NCBI GenBank assembly: GCA_014584575.1
Contig: JACTMP010000024.1
Span: forward strand, 59,393-123,392
DNA from: Chloroflexota bacterium
Lineage (GTDB): Bacteria; Chloroflexota; Anaerolineae; Promineifilales; Promineifilaceae
Length of the DNA stretch: 64,000 nt
Reading direction: 5' to 3'
Numbering within the stretch: the first letter of the stretch is position 1; every line of letters starts with the position of its first letter. The notes under the pieces were generated by a model, which saw only the letters and a list, made by a program, of their open reading frames with translations, did not search any database and was not told where the DNA came from. This document shows, piece by piece, positions 8,013-16,370 of this stretch. Both the position numbers and the translations under genes were made by a program.

Positions 8013-9521
8013 TCACTGCCCGGCCATCCAGGTGATGGGGCCGTCGGCCGACCACACTGGCGCACATTTGAAATAGGGCGCAACCATCAGCCGCAGGTAT
8101 ATCTGGTGGCCGACGTTGTTCCCGGCGAGCAGAGCATAACCACCTTCGCTGTTCAGCAAGGGCACGGCCGTGATCTCCAACCCCTCCAGGCGCGTCACCA
8201 TCACCAACGTGGTCGCATTCCATACCTCAAACCAACGGCCGTTGTCATCCCACCCATCCAATAACAAATATGCGCCATCAGGTGTCAGTCGCAAACGGTT
8301 CGCCGGAGTCTCTTTTGTTTGCAGCAGACGGCCGTCGGCCACATTCACCACCTGCAACCCACCAGATTGCCGCTCCTGATGCAGCACACCGGCCGCATCG
8401 GGCACAATCTGCCACGAGTTAGCCAACACGAACAACCGCTGCCCATCTGGCGACAAGGCCGCCGATTTGATTCCGCCGTTCATCAGCGTTTTGGCCTGGG
8501 CCGTGTCCGCCGTCAACGCCAACAACCGTTCCAACCAGCTTTGGGGGGATTGGATAGCAGTGGTGTGGGCGGTACGGCCGTGCAAGTCCACCGTCGTCAG
8601 TTTGTCTTCATCGGCGTGAACAATGTAGAGGGCACGGCCGTCCGGCGCGGCCACCACCCCCGGCTGCCACGATTCGGTGCGCTGTTGGTCGTGGGGGCCA
8701 TCACACACGGCCGTACACCAACTGCCGCTTACCACTTCTGGCAAGGCCAGGGCCCATTGTTCAGCCAGCGTCACCCCATCCAGAAGCAGCACGGTAAATG
8801 GGCCAGGCGGTGTGATGCCCCGCTTTTCCCCGTCCGCTGCCCCGGCCAATACCAATGAACCATCATCGGTAAATGCCATCAAGGTTGGCTGGAAGGGGTG
8901 GGGGAAGAAATATCGCCCCAACTGTATGCCGCTGGTGGCATGAAATAGTAGTATCAGGCTGCTATTTTCATGGTGATATGCCAGCGCCAGCCGCGATCCA
9001 TCCGGGCTAAACGCCATTGGCCCAACCCAACCCTCGCCAGATAGGTTGGCCGTCACCCCCTGCCAAATCGCCACATCCACCAGTCGCAGCCCGGTGGCGC
9101 GAGCGCGGCAGGCCGAACCGCCCCCACTGGCTTCGCACGTCTCCCCATTGGTTTCAATGGCAGCCAGGGTACGGCCGTTCGCCGACAGGATTGATTGTGG
9201 TGTATAGGTGCGCTCCCCGGCCAGCGGCAGCGGCGTATAACCGGACACATCCTGGCCGGTGGTAGCGTCTACCGGGCGGATTTCGTAGCGGCTCGTGTCT
9301 GTATCCCAACGAGCCAATAAAGCGGTGGTGGTTATAGGAGTTGTGATGGTGGGGACGATGGCGGAGGTAGAGGTGGGGGACACGGCCGTAGCCGACGGCC
9401 GTGTGGGGCCAATCGCAATTGGTTCCGATGTCGGTACGCAGGCCGCCAGCCAGAATACCAGCCATAGCACCACCCCCACTATTTCATATTTGCCTTTCTT
9501 GGCTGTAGAACCCGATTTCAT
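8013..9521 (-). CDS. Beta-propeller lipoprotein
   Basis: A 502-residue exported lipoprotein. It has an N-terminal signal with a hydrophobic run ending in the lipobox LAAC, then a Thr/Ser/Pro-rich linker, then repeated 'FSPDGSRLALAYH', 'APDGRALYIVHAD' and 'LSPDGQRLFVLAN' blades of a WD40/YVTN-like propeller. The start at 9521 is preceded by AAAGGAG. An upstream in-frame ATG at 9566 lies inside a small intergenic hairpin and was rejected. The stop at 8013 follows 'ITWMAGQ'. It is convergent with the WD40 gene. It resembles the lipoprotein at 30459-31931 in plan. Ligand unknown. Confidence 0.85.
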   Translation of the reverse strand: MKSGSTAKKGKYEIVGVVLWLVFWLAACVPTSEPIAIGPTRPSATAVSPTSTSAIVPTITTPITTTALLARWDTDTSRYEIRPVDATTGQDVSGYTPLPLAGERTYTPQSILSANGRTLAAIETNGETCEASGGGSACRARATGLRLVDVAIWQGVTANLSGEGWVGPMAFSPDGSRLALAYHHENSSLILLFHATSGIQLGRYFFPHPFQPTLMAFTDDGSLVLAGAADGEKRGITPPGPFTVLLLDGVTLAEQWALALPEVVSGSWCTAVCDGPHDQQRTESWQPGVVAAPDGRALYIVHADEDKLTTVDLHGRTAHTTAIQSPQSWLERLLALTADTAQAKTLMNGGIKSAALSPDGQRLFVLANSWQIVPDAAGVLHQERQSGGLQVVNVADGRLLQTKETPANRLRLTPDGAYLLLDGWDDNGRWFEVWNATTLVMVTRLEGLEITAVPLLNSEGGYALLAGNNVGHQIYLRLMVAPYFKCAPVWSADGPITWMAGQ

Positions 9522-9541
9522 TACCTGTGTCTCCTTTGTGG

Positions 9542-9560
9542 GGCGATTTTCAAAATCGCC
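9542..9560 (+). repeat. GGCGATTTT/AAAATCGCC hairpin
   Basis: Nine-base perfect arms with a one-base centre, just upstream of the propeller lipoprotein start. Very similar hairpins occur at 19635-19653 (GGCGATTT/AAATCGCC) and within the element at 12029-12075 (AGGCGAT/ATCGCCT). Confidence 0.7.
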
Positions 9561-9671
9561 ACCCAACTATGAGCTATACACCGCTCACGGCCGTCGGGTT
9601 CCCGCAAAACGTTTGTGCAAAAAACAGACCCGCGCTATGATCTCCCCATCATCTGGTAGTGACCCGGTTGA

Positions 9672-9757
9672 CAGCAGATTTGCAGGATTCACGGATCAGA
9701 TATGCCTGAGAAAAATCCGCAAATCCTGTTCAGAGAAGGCGCAAATTTGCATCTGCT
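9672..9757 (+). repeat. Imperfect long inverted repeat
   Basis: CAGCAGATTTGCAGGATT on the left is matched by interrupted complementary blocks (ATCCGC, AAATCCTG, then GCATCTGCTG) on the right. Similar GATTTGC/GCAAATC-rich spacers are common dispersed elements in environmental genomes. It occupies the divergent spacer between the propeller lipoprotein and the TRIC-type gene. Confidence 0.4.
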
Positions 9758-9836
9758 GAAACCGACAAAGGATACATACTCACCATCAACCACCCCATCA
9801 CCCCATCATCCTCTCACCTGCTCACCCCCCACCGCT

Positions 9837-10484
9837 ATGCCGCTTGACGTATTTCGTATCCCCCTCACCTTCGATTATCTGGCGACCTTTCTCTGGGCGC
9901 TCAGTGGCGCCATTGTCGGAATGCACAAACGGTATGACATTACCGGCGTGTTGGTCATTGCCCTGGTCGCCTCTACCGGCGGCAGCCTGCTGCGCGATGG
10001 CCTCTTTCTGCAAGAAACCCCTCCCATCCTGACCAACCCGGTCTACATTCCCTTGATCCTGTTGGCGACCATTGTGGTCAGCTTTTTTCGGCAGCGCATT
10101 AACCGCATGGTGTTTATAGATCGGCTGATCAGCGTTTTTGACGCCATCGGCATGCCCGCCTTTGCCATCATCGGGATGCAGTTGTCGTTGGAAGCCGGCG
10201 TGCCGCTGCCCGGCGTGGTGCTGGTGGGCGTGGTCAACGGCGTTGGCGGCGGCATGTTGCGTGACCTGCTGGTAGGCGACACTCCGATCATCCTCAAACC
10301 CGGCCAATACCTGATGTCGGCGCTCATTGTCGTCTGCATCTTGTTTGTCATCCTCGATCAGGTTTTGCATGTGCCCACGGTGTTGGCTGGTTATGGCATT
10401 GTCGTTCTCTACTTCGTCATTCGCATGTTGAGCATCCGCTATAACTGGCAGACCTCCCCCGTTTTGCGCGAGCCGCCAGGCTGA
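9837..10484 (+). CDS. TRIC/UPF0126 family membrane protein
   Basis: A 215-residue membrane protein with about seven hydrophobic segments and two tandem UPF0126-type halves. Each half carries the family hallmark: 'GMHKRYDITGVLVIALVASTGGSLLRDGL' in the first and 'GVVNGVGGGMLRDLLVGDTP' in the second, including the GG-x-LRD signature. Prokaryotic TRIC proteins are cation channels, and the YicG relatives have been linked to glycine uptake; the substrate here is not known. I chose the ATG at 9837 because the longer frame from 9702 would add repeat-derived, non-conserved sequence in front of the first membrane segment. Confidence 0.87.
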   Translation: MPLDVFRIPLTFDYLATFLWALSGAIVGMHKRYDITGVLVIALVASTGGSLLRDGLFLQETPPILTNPVYIPLILLATIVVSFFRQRINRMVFIDRLISVFDAIGMPAFAIIGMQLSLEAGVPLPGVVLVGVVNGVGGGMLRDLLVGDTPIILKPGQYLMSALIVVCILFVILDQVLHVPTVLAGYGIVVLYFVIRMLSIRYNWQTSPVLREPPG

Positions 10485-10631
10485 TTTGATTGGTAGCTGG
10501 TGGCTGGTTCCCGGCAACCAGATTGTTGCCCAAACGGGCATTATTGCTAGACTTGTTCATATTGAAGTTTACGTCTTTGTGTTGCAATTCAGTCATTATA
10601 AAAGCGGTTATCAGTCAAGGAGAAAAAGACG

Positions 10632-12020
10632 ATGTCCTTATCTAGTGAATCCGCCCGCCAATACTCTCGCGCACACGCCGAACGCTTCCGGCAAGAGCTT
10701 CACGACCTTTTACGCATCCCCAGCATCAGCACCGACCCGGCCCACGCCGCCGACATGCGCCGCGCCGCTGAATGGCTGGTGGCCCACATGCAATCGCTGG
10801 GCCTGGACAAGGCGCAGGTGATGGAAACGGCCGGGTACCCTGTGGCCTATGGCGAATGGCTGGGGGCCGGGCCAGATAAACCCACCGTGCTGGTCTACGG
10901 CCATTACGATGTCGTCCCGGCAGATATGGCTGACGGCTGGCACACGCCTCCCTTTGAGCCGGTGGAGAAAGACGGCAAAATTTATGCACGGGGGGCGACG
11001 GATGACAAGGGGCAGTTATTCATTCACGTCAAGGCGTTGGAATCCTATTTGCAAACGGCCGGCCGCGCTCCGGTTAACATGAAATTCCTCATTGAAGGCG
11101 AAGAAGAAGTCTCCTCGCCCAACCTGGTGCCCTTTATCAAAGAACATGTAGACCTGCTCATGGCCGACGTGTGCGTGATTAGCGATACTTCGATGCGCAC
11201 GATGGAAGAACCGGCCATTTTGCACAGCCTACGTGGCATGACCTATCTGGAAGTGGAGGTGTTTGGCCCCACCGATGATCTGCACAGCGGGCTGTGGGGC
11301 GGCGCGGTTCATAACCCGGCGCTGGCGCTGGTGGAAATCCTGGGCAAGCTGTATAACGCCGACAACACCATTGCCGTGCCCGGTTTTTATGATGATGTGG
11401 TACCGCTGACGGCCGTCGAACGAGAAATGATCGCCAAGACCGACCTGTCGGACGCCCAATACAAACAATCTACCGGCGTCCCCGCTGTCTGGGGCGACGC
11501 CAACTATACCATCCGTGAACGTATTTCCGCCCGGCCCACGCTGGACATCAACGGCCTGTGGAGCGGGTGGAGCGGTCCCGGCCCTAAGACCATCGTGCCC
11601 GCTAAAGCGGGGGCCAAACTCAGTTCCCGGCTGGTGGGTAACCAGGACCCACACAAGATTTTTGAGCAGATCAAAAGCTATATCGAAGCCATCACCCCGC
11701 CCACCGTGCGCGTGGAAGTGCGGCTGATCACCACCGGCAAAGCGGCCCTGTTTTCCTTTGACATTCCTGAAATGCAGGCCGCGGCCCGCGCCTACGAGAA
11801 GGGTTGGGGGGCCACGCCGCTCTTCACACGCGGCGGCGGCAGCATCCCGGTGGTGGCCGAGATTGCCGATCTGATGCACATTCCGGTGGTGTTGATGGGT
11901 TATGGGTTGGATGACGACGGCCTGCATTCACCCAACGAGCGGTTTAGCATTGAGATGTTCCATCGTGGCATTGAGACGGCGATTGTGTACATGGAGGAGT
12001 TGGCGGGCTTACGGCCGTGA
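10632..12020 (+). CDS. M20 family dipeptidase
   Basis: A 462-residue zinc peptidase of the M20/ArgE-DapE-CPG2 family. Metal-site motifs are in place: GHYDVVPAD with H91, ARGATDDKGQ with D124/D125, and EGEEE at 155-159 supplying the general base and a metal ligand. The central dimerisation lid follows. No signal peptide is seen, so the enzyme is cytoplasmic. AAGGAG lies upstream of the ATG. The next gene downstream is an AbgT transporter. In E. coli, AbgA/AbgB (M20 peptidases) cleave p-aminobenzoyl-glutamate imported by AbgT, so a peptide or aminobenzoyl-glutamate substrate is a reasonable guess. This is an inference from context. Confidence 0.92.
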   Translation: MSLSSESARQYSRAHAERFRQELHDLLRIPSISTDPAHAADMRRAAEWLVAHMQSLGLDKAQVMETAGYPVAYGEWLGAGPDKPTVLVYGHYDVVPADMADGWHTPPFEPVEKDGKIYARGATDDKGQLFIHVKALESYLQTAGRAPVNMKFLIEGEEEVSSPNLVPFIKEHVDLLMADVCVISDTSMRTMEEPAILHSLRGMTYLEVEVFGPTDDLHSGLWGGAVHNPALALVEILGKLYNADNTIAVPGFYDDVVPLTAVEREMIAKTDLSDAQYKQSTGVPAVWGDANYTIRERISARPTLDINGLWSGWSGPGPKTIVPAKAGAKLSSRLVGNQDPHKIFEQIKSYIEAITPPTVRVEVRLITTGKAALFSFDIPEMQAAARAYEKGWGATPLFTRGGGSIPVVAEIADLMHIPVVLMGYGLDDDGLHSPNERFSIEMFHRGIETAIVYMEELAGLRP

Positions 12021-12028
12021 CTCCGTTC

Positions 12029-12075
12029 GTAGTGGGCACTTTAGTGCCATCCATAGGCGATAAATCGCCTACTAC
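12029..12075 (+). repeat. Twin-hairpin element bounded by GTAGT/ACTAC
   Basis: GTAGT (12029) and ACTAC (ends 12075) enclose two hairpins, GGCACT-TT-AGTGCC and AGGCGAT-AA-ATCGCCT. The plan matches the GGAGT/ACTCC elements at 13758, 16162 and 42047. It is folded like a small three-way junction but is not a tRNA. Confidence 0.7.
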
Positions 12076-12098
12076 AAACTTGTTTTGCAGGAGGGAAA

Positions 12099-13754
12099 AT
12101 GAGTAAGAAGCAGGCAGCCAAAACCCAGGCTGAGAAAAAATCATTCAGTCAGAAATTACTAGACGGCATCGAGCGGGTGGGCAACAAAGTCCCCCATCCG
12201 GTGCTGATGTTTTTATACCTGATCATCTTCGTCATGGTGCTGTCCCACATCCTCTATGTGCTGGACGTGAGCGTCACCGAAGAAATCGCCGTGCCTGTCC
12301 TGGAACAACCGGCCGACCTATACCTCTTAGACTCGGTTGAACCGGCGCTGACTTATACCACCGACCCTTACGGCCAGGCATTTGAAATCAAACAAGAAAC
12401 CATTGCCATCCGCAGTCTTCTGTCGGTAGAGGGCATTCGCTTCATCTTCACCTCGTTTGTCGCTAACTTTGCCGGTTTTAGCGTGGTCGCCGTTATTTTT
12501 GTGGCTATGGTTGGTGTGGGTGTGGCTGAAGAGGCGGGGATGATGGGCGCTTTGATTCGCCGAATCGTTAAAGTGACGCCGGCGCAGCTTATCACCTTCA
12601 TCCTCATCTTTGTCGGCGTCCTCTCCAGCGTGGCCACCGACGCCGGTTATTTGATCCTGATCCCATTGGGTGCTATCGCCTTCAAGAGCCTGGGGCGGCA
12701 TCCATTGGCCGGTGTAGCCGCGGCCTTTGGCGGCGTCAGCGCCATCTTTGCCGTCAACATCCTCATCGCCCCGGTAGATGCTATGTTGACGGAGATTACC
12801 AACGAAGCCATTCTGGCGGCCGGTGGGGAACCGATTACCATTGTGGCGAACTTTTACTTCGGCACCGTTTCCACCATCGTCTTGAGTGTGGTCGCGGCCG
12901 TTGTCACCACCAAAATCATTGAGCCACGATTGGGCGTGTATCAGGCAGCGGAAGGCGCGCCCGAAATAGTTACCCCCGATGCCAACACAGAAGCGGCCGA
13001 AGCGCGTGGTTTACGCTATGCCTTGTATGCCTTCCTGGGTTTCCTGGCCTTCATCCTGCTGCTAACCATTCCCTCCTGGGCGCCGCTGCGCGACCCGGCG
13101 ACCGGGGCTATTATTGGCAATACGCCATTTATGACCAGCCTCATCTTCATTATCACCCTTTTCTTCTTCTTTGCCGGTCTGGGTTATGGTATAGGCGCCA
13201 AAACGATCACCAGCAGCGCCGATGTCATTAAGGGCGTTACCAAGACGTTTGCCGGTTTGGCCGGCCTCATCTTCATGCTCTTGATGATCAGCCAGTTCAT
13301 TGCCTTTTTCAACTACACCAATATGCCCCAGGTGGTGGCTATCTGGATGGCCGAAGGGTTAGAGCAGGCGAACATTGGCGCACTGCCCCTGCTCATCGGT
13401 TTTATCCTGGTCATCATGCTGCTCAACTTCATCATCCCCAACGTGGTGCCCAAATGGGCCATCTTCGCCCCCATTTTCATCCCCGTCTTTTTACGGTTGG
13501 GCGTGGCCCCGCAAACGGTGTTGGCCGCTTACCGCCTGGGCGATTCACCGACCAATATCATCACGCCGTTGATGGTCTACCTGCCCTTTGTCCTCACCAT
13601 TGTGCAGCGTTACCAAAAGGACGCGGGCATCGGCACCGTTATCGCCCTGATGCTGCCCTATACGCTGGTTATTGCCGTCGTCTGGATTTTGCTCTTTATC
13701 GTCTGGTTCCTACTGGGTATCCCGCTGGGGCCAGGGTATCCGGTAAGTTTCTAG
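12099..13754 (+). CDS. AbgT family transporter
   Basis: A 551-residue integral membrane protein of the AbgT family (p-aminobenzoyl-glutamate / sulfonamide-related transporters). It has the family's N-terminal 'LLDGIERVGNKVPHPVLMFLYLI' segment, 'VATDAGYLILIPLGA', 'FGGVSAIFAVNILIAPVDAM' and the C-terminal 'YRLGDSPTNIITPLMVYLPF' motif. Twelve or so hydrophobic segments are visible. GGAGGG precedes the ATG. It follows the M20 peptidase by 78 bases, most of which is the twin-hairpin element, so coordinated function is likely even if the transcript is interrupted. Confidence 0.93.
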   Translation: MSKKQAAKTQAEKKSFSQKLLDGIERVGNKVPHPVLMFLYLIIFVMVLSHILYVLDVSVTEEIAVPVLEQPADLYLLDSVEPALTYTTDPYGQAFEIKQETIAIRSLLSVEGIRFIFTSFVANFAGFSVVAVIFVAMVGVGVAEEAGMMGALIRRIVKVTPAQLITFILIFVGVLSSVATDAGYLILIPLGAIAFKSLGRHPLAGVAAAFGGVSAIFAVNILIAPVDAMLTEITNEAILAAGGEPITIVANFYFGTVSTIVLSVVAAVVTTKIIEPRLGVYQAAEGAPEIVTPDANTEAAEARGLRYALYAFLGFLAFILLLTIPSWAPLRDPATGAIIGNTPFMTSLIFIITLFFFFAGLGYGIGAKTITSSADVIKGVTKTFAGLAGLIFMLLMISQFIAFFNYTNMPQVVAIWMAEGLEQANIGALPLLIGFILVIMLLNFIIPNVVPKWAIFAPIFIPVFLRLGVAPQTVLAAYRLGDSPTNIITPLMVYLPFVLTIVQRYQKDAGIGTVIALMLPYTLVIAVVWILLFIVWFLLGIPLGPGYPVSF

Positions 13755-13757
13755 TGA

Positions 13758-13808
13758 GGAGTGGGCGTCCTCAGATGCCCGCCGTCCGCATCTGAGGATG
13801 CGGACTCC
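13758..13808 (+). repeat. Twin-hairpin repeat, family B (CATCCTCAGATG), locus 1
   Basis: GGAGT and ACTCC bound two hairpins, GGGCGTCCTCAGATGCCC and CCGCATCTGAGGATGCGG. Stem ends differ from the other two loci yet remain paired. Confidence 0.85.
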
Positions 13809-13889
13809 GCAAATACGGACTCCGCAAATACGGACTCCGCAAATACGGACTCCGCAAATACGGACTCCGCAAATGCGGACTCGCAAATT
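13801..13889 (+). repeat. 15-bp tandem repeat (CGGACTCCGCAAATA) x5 plus a degenerate copy
   Basis: Four identical units from 13801 to 13860, a fifth with one change (13861-13875) and a sixth shortened unit. The first unit begins inside the right end of the twin-hairpin element, suggesting expansion from its ACTCC border. A short frame through it (IRTPQ repeats) is a by-product. Confidence 0.9.
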
Positions 13890-13954
13890 CAGAAATTTGA
13901 AGGTTCAAGCTGACCTGCGACGGGGCGAAGTAATACAAAGGATTATGAGCGCCT

Positions 13955-15607
13955 ATGACACAACAAGTGAACACGGCCGTTAACGGCAAAACCGTTCAGA
14001 CCGCCTCCTGGCTGCCCCTGGTGGTGATTCTGCTGGCGCAAATTCAAATGGCTTTTAACGTGAATGCCATTCCTGTTTCCATTGGCCCGATTGTGGAGGA
14101 ATTAGGAGTACCGGCGACCAGCGTGGGCACGGCGCTGGTTTTTTACGCGCTTTTTGTGGCTGCTTTTGTCTTGTTGGGCGCCAAGCTAGGCAAGATGTTT
14201 GGCGACCGGCTGGTGTTTCAGGTAACGGCGCTGGCGCATGGTGGGGCCATGGCTCTCATGGCGTTGAGTACCAGCGCCGCAACCATGAATCTGGCGCAGG
14301 CATTGGCCGGGTTGGCGGCGGCGGCGCTGGTGCCCACGCTGGTGGTGTTGATTGCTGCCAATTACCGGGAGAGGCAGCAGGCGCAGGCGTTGGGCATCCT
14401 GGCGGGCACACCGGCTATTTCCGGGGCGCTGGCCTTTTTCATTGCCGGTCTGTTGGGGACGTTGTTAAGCTGGCGGCTTTCTTTTGGCATTCTCAGCGTT
14501 CTTTCGCTGATTGTCTTCGTCCTTAGTTTTCGTTTGCAGCCCATTCCGCGCCAGCCAGGGGTGAAGATTGATTTTGTAGGCGTGGTGTTGGCAGCGCTGG
14601 CAATCATGCTGATCTCGCTAGGGTTCAACAATTTGAACGCCTGGGGGATTACGGTGGCCAAACCGGCCGCGCCGTTTGACCTGCTGGGGTTGTCGCCTGC
14701 GCCGTTTATGATCATCGTGGGTCTGGTGCTGGTGCAGGCTTTTTTCGCCTGGGCGCACCGGCGGGTGGAGCAAAAGAAAACGCCGTTGCTGGCGCTGGAA
14801 GTGCTGGATTCGCGGGCGGAGCGGGCGAACATTGTGGCGCTCATGGTGATTGGGGCGTTGGGGCCGGCCGTAAACTTCCTCATCCCGCTTTATATCCAGA
14901 TTGTGCAAAACCGCAGTTCGCTGTTCACGGCCGTGACCGTCATCCCCTATACCCTGGCCATTGCCACCGCCGCCATCCTCATCGTCCGCTTTTTTGACCG
15001 GCTGACGCCGCGCCAGATCGCCCTTATCGGCTTTGTGGTTGTGTCCGGCGGCCTGACCCTGCTGGCGGTGACCATCAACAATGAGTGGAGTACACCTGTC
15101 GTTATCTTTAGCCTGATCCTGGTGGGGTTGGGTGAAGGCGCGCTGTTGACCCTGTTGTTTAACGTGATGGTTTCGGCTTCGCCAAAGGAGTTGGCCGGGG
15201 ATGTGGGGGCGCTGCGCGGCGTGGCCAACAATCTTTCCACCGCCTTAGGCACAGCCTTTGCCGGGGTGGTTGCCGTCGGATTGTTGAGCGCCATTGTTTT
15301 TAGCAGCCTGGCCCAATCCAGCATCCCTGACTCTTTGAAGTTGCAAGTAGACCTGGACAACGTCAACTTCATCACCAACGATCAGTTAGAGACCGTGTTA
15401 GCGGAAACGACGGCTACCCCGGCGCAGATAGCCGAAGCCGTGCGCATCAACGAAGAGGCGCGTTTGCAGGCGCTTAAGGATTCGTTCCTGATTCTGGCAG
15501 GTATCGCGTTATTAGCATTGGTACCGGCCATGGGATTGCCCCACTACGCGCCGGGGGAGATTATGCCTGATGGGCAGCCAGCGGAGAAAAGAAGGCGGAG
15601 AAAGTGA
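13955..15607 (+). CDS. MFS transporter, probable drug:H+ antiporter type
   Basis: A 550-residue major facilitator protein with about 14 hydrophobic segments, as in the DHA2 group. It has 'GAKLGKMFGDRLVF' in the loop 2-3 motif A position and a long C-terminal soluble part (residues ~455-520) before a last membrane helix. Substrate cannot be told. The ribosome site is weak (AAAGG about 14 bases upstream), so the exact start is uncertain. It is preceded by the 15-bp repeat array. The stop codon is in the 7-bp array at 15604. Confidence 0.88.
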   Translation: MTQQVNTAVNGKTVQTASWLPLVVILLAQIQMAFNVNAIPVSIGPIVEELGVPATSVGTALVFYALFVAAFVLLGAKLGKMFGDRLVFQVTALAHGGAMALMALSTSAATMNLAQALAGLAAAALVPTLVVLIAANYRERQQAQALGILAGTPAISGALAFFIAGLLGTLLSWRLSFGILSVLSLIVFVLSFRLQPIPRQPGVKIDFVGVVLAALAIMLISLGFNNLNAWGITVAKPAAPFDLLGLSPAPFMIIVGLVLVQAFFAWAHRRVEQKKTPLLALEVLDSRAERANIVALMVIGALGPAVNFLIPLYIQIVQNRSSLFTAVTVIPYTLAIATAAILIVRFFDRLTPRQIALIGFVVVSGGLTLLAVTINNEWSTPVVIFSLILVGLGEGALLTLLFNVMVSASPKELAGDVGALRGVANNLSTALGTAFAGVVAVGLLSAIVFSSLAQSSIPDSLKLQVDLDNVNFITNDQLETVLAETTATPAQIAEAVRINEEARLQALKDSFLILAGIALLALVPAMGLPHYAPGEIMPDGQPAEKRRRRK

Positions 15608-15638
15608 TGGGTGATGGGTGACGAGTGATGCATGACCT
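15604..15638 (+). repeat. 7-bp array (GTGATGG)
   Basis: Units GTGATGG, GTGATGG, GTGACGA, GTGATGC and ATGACCT follow one another, starting at the MFS stop codon. Confidence 0.7.
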
Positions 15639-15670
15639 GAGAAAAGTGAAGGTTATAAGGAGATGGAAAA

Positions 15671-16132
15671 ATGAGACGACGAGGCCCTATTGGTGGTAGA
15701 GCGATGCGACGTAATGTGCGCCGCGCCCGGCGGCGGCGGATACGGATGCGGCGTAGACGCATGATGTTGGTGGGCGGGATGGTGGCCATTGCCGTGGCCG
15801 GTACTTCTTCGGCCATCAAAATGAGCCAGCAAGACGCGCAGCGCATTGAAGAGCACACCGGTCAGAAGCCCGAAGATTTGACGGAAGAGCAGTTTGAACA
15901 GGCGCTGAATGATCTGGAAATTGATACGGACGAATTGACCGATGCGGAAGTGGCGGCCATTGAAGCGGCCGATGCGGAACCGGATGCCCCGGCCGCACCA
16001 CCACCCCCGGCGCAGGCTGCGCCTGCGCCGGACTACATCACCCAACTGGAACGGCTCGGCGCTTTGCGGGATCAAGGCATTCTCACAGATGAAGAGTTTG
16101 AGGCCAAGAAACGACAGATTTTGGGCCTCTGA
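15671..16132 (+). CDS. SHOCT-domain protein
   Basis: A 153-residue protein. An extremely arginine-rich N-terminus (residues 1-30) precedes one membrane segment (32-48). An acidic helical region and a Pro/Ala linker follow, and the last 32 residues form a SHOCT domain ('LERLGALRDQGILTDEEFEAKK'). SHOCT domains are short helical oligomerisation or recruitment modules. GGAG lies nine bases before the ATG at 15671. A second in-frame ATG follows the RRRGP stretch. The role is unknown. Confidence 0.8.
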   Translation: MRRRGPIGGRAMRRNVRRARRRRIRMRRRRMMLVGGMVAIAVAGTSSAIKMSQQDAQRIEEHTGQKPEDLTEEQFEQALNDLEIDTDELTDAEVAAIEAADAEPDAPAAPPPPAQAAPAPDYITQLERLGALRDQGILTDEEFEAKKRQILGL

Positions 16133-16161
16133 CCGTATCATCTCAATAAATGGAGGTGAGA

Positions 16162-16203
16162 GGAGTGCGCATCCTCAGATGCGCATCTGAGGATGCGCAC
16201 TCC
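16162..16203 (+). repeat. Twin-hairpin repeat, family B, locus 2
   Basis: GGAGT at 16162 and ACTCC ending at 16203 enclose GCGCATCCTCAGATGC and GCATCTGAGGATGCGC as a near-perfect long palindrome. No spacer separates the two hairpins here. Confidence 0.85.
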
Positions 16204-16370
16204 TCCTCGAAGACTATAGCCCTCCCAAATGAGTTGTGGATGGAGGAGAGGTTTTAGCCGATTCGCTGTTCGCCTAAAGGCTCGTCTCCGACTGTCCCCA
16301 TTTCAGAGAGGGCCGCTTCAAGCGCACTGGTTGTACCGTGCCTGACAGAGTTCATTTTCAGGATAGAAAT

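Noticed and set aside
9702..9836. N-terminal extension of the TRIC-type protein
   Set aside because: The added 45 residues are encoded by inverted and CCATCA repeats and precede the first membrane segment; ATG 9837 is better.
12029..12075. tRNA-like cloverleaf
   Set aside because: Hairpins are too small, there is no conserved T-loop or acceptor stem, and the plan matches other twin-hairpin repeats.
13801..13889. CRISPR array
   Set aside because: Direct tandem units of 15 bp without spacers.
13798..13983. Frame with IRTPQ repeats
   Set aside because: Produced by the 15-bp tandem repeat; no ribosome site or protein-like composition.
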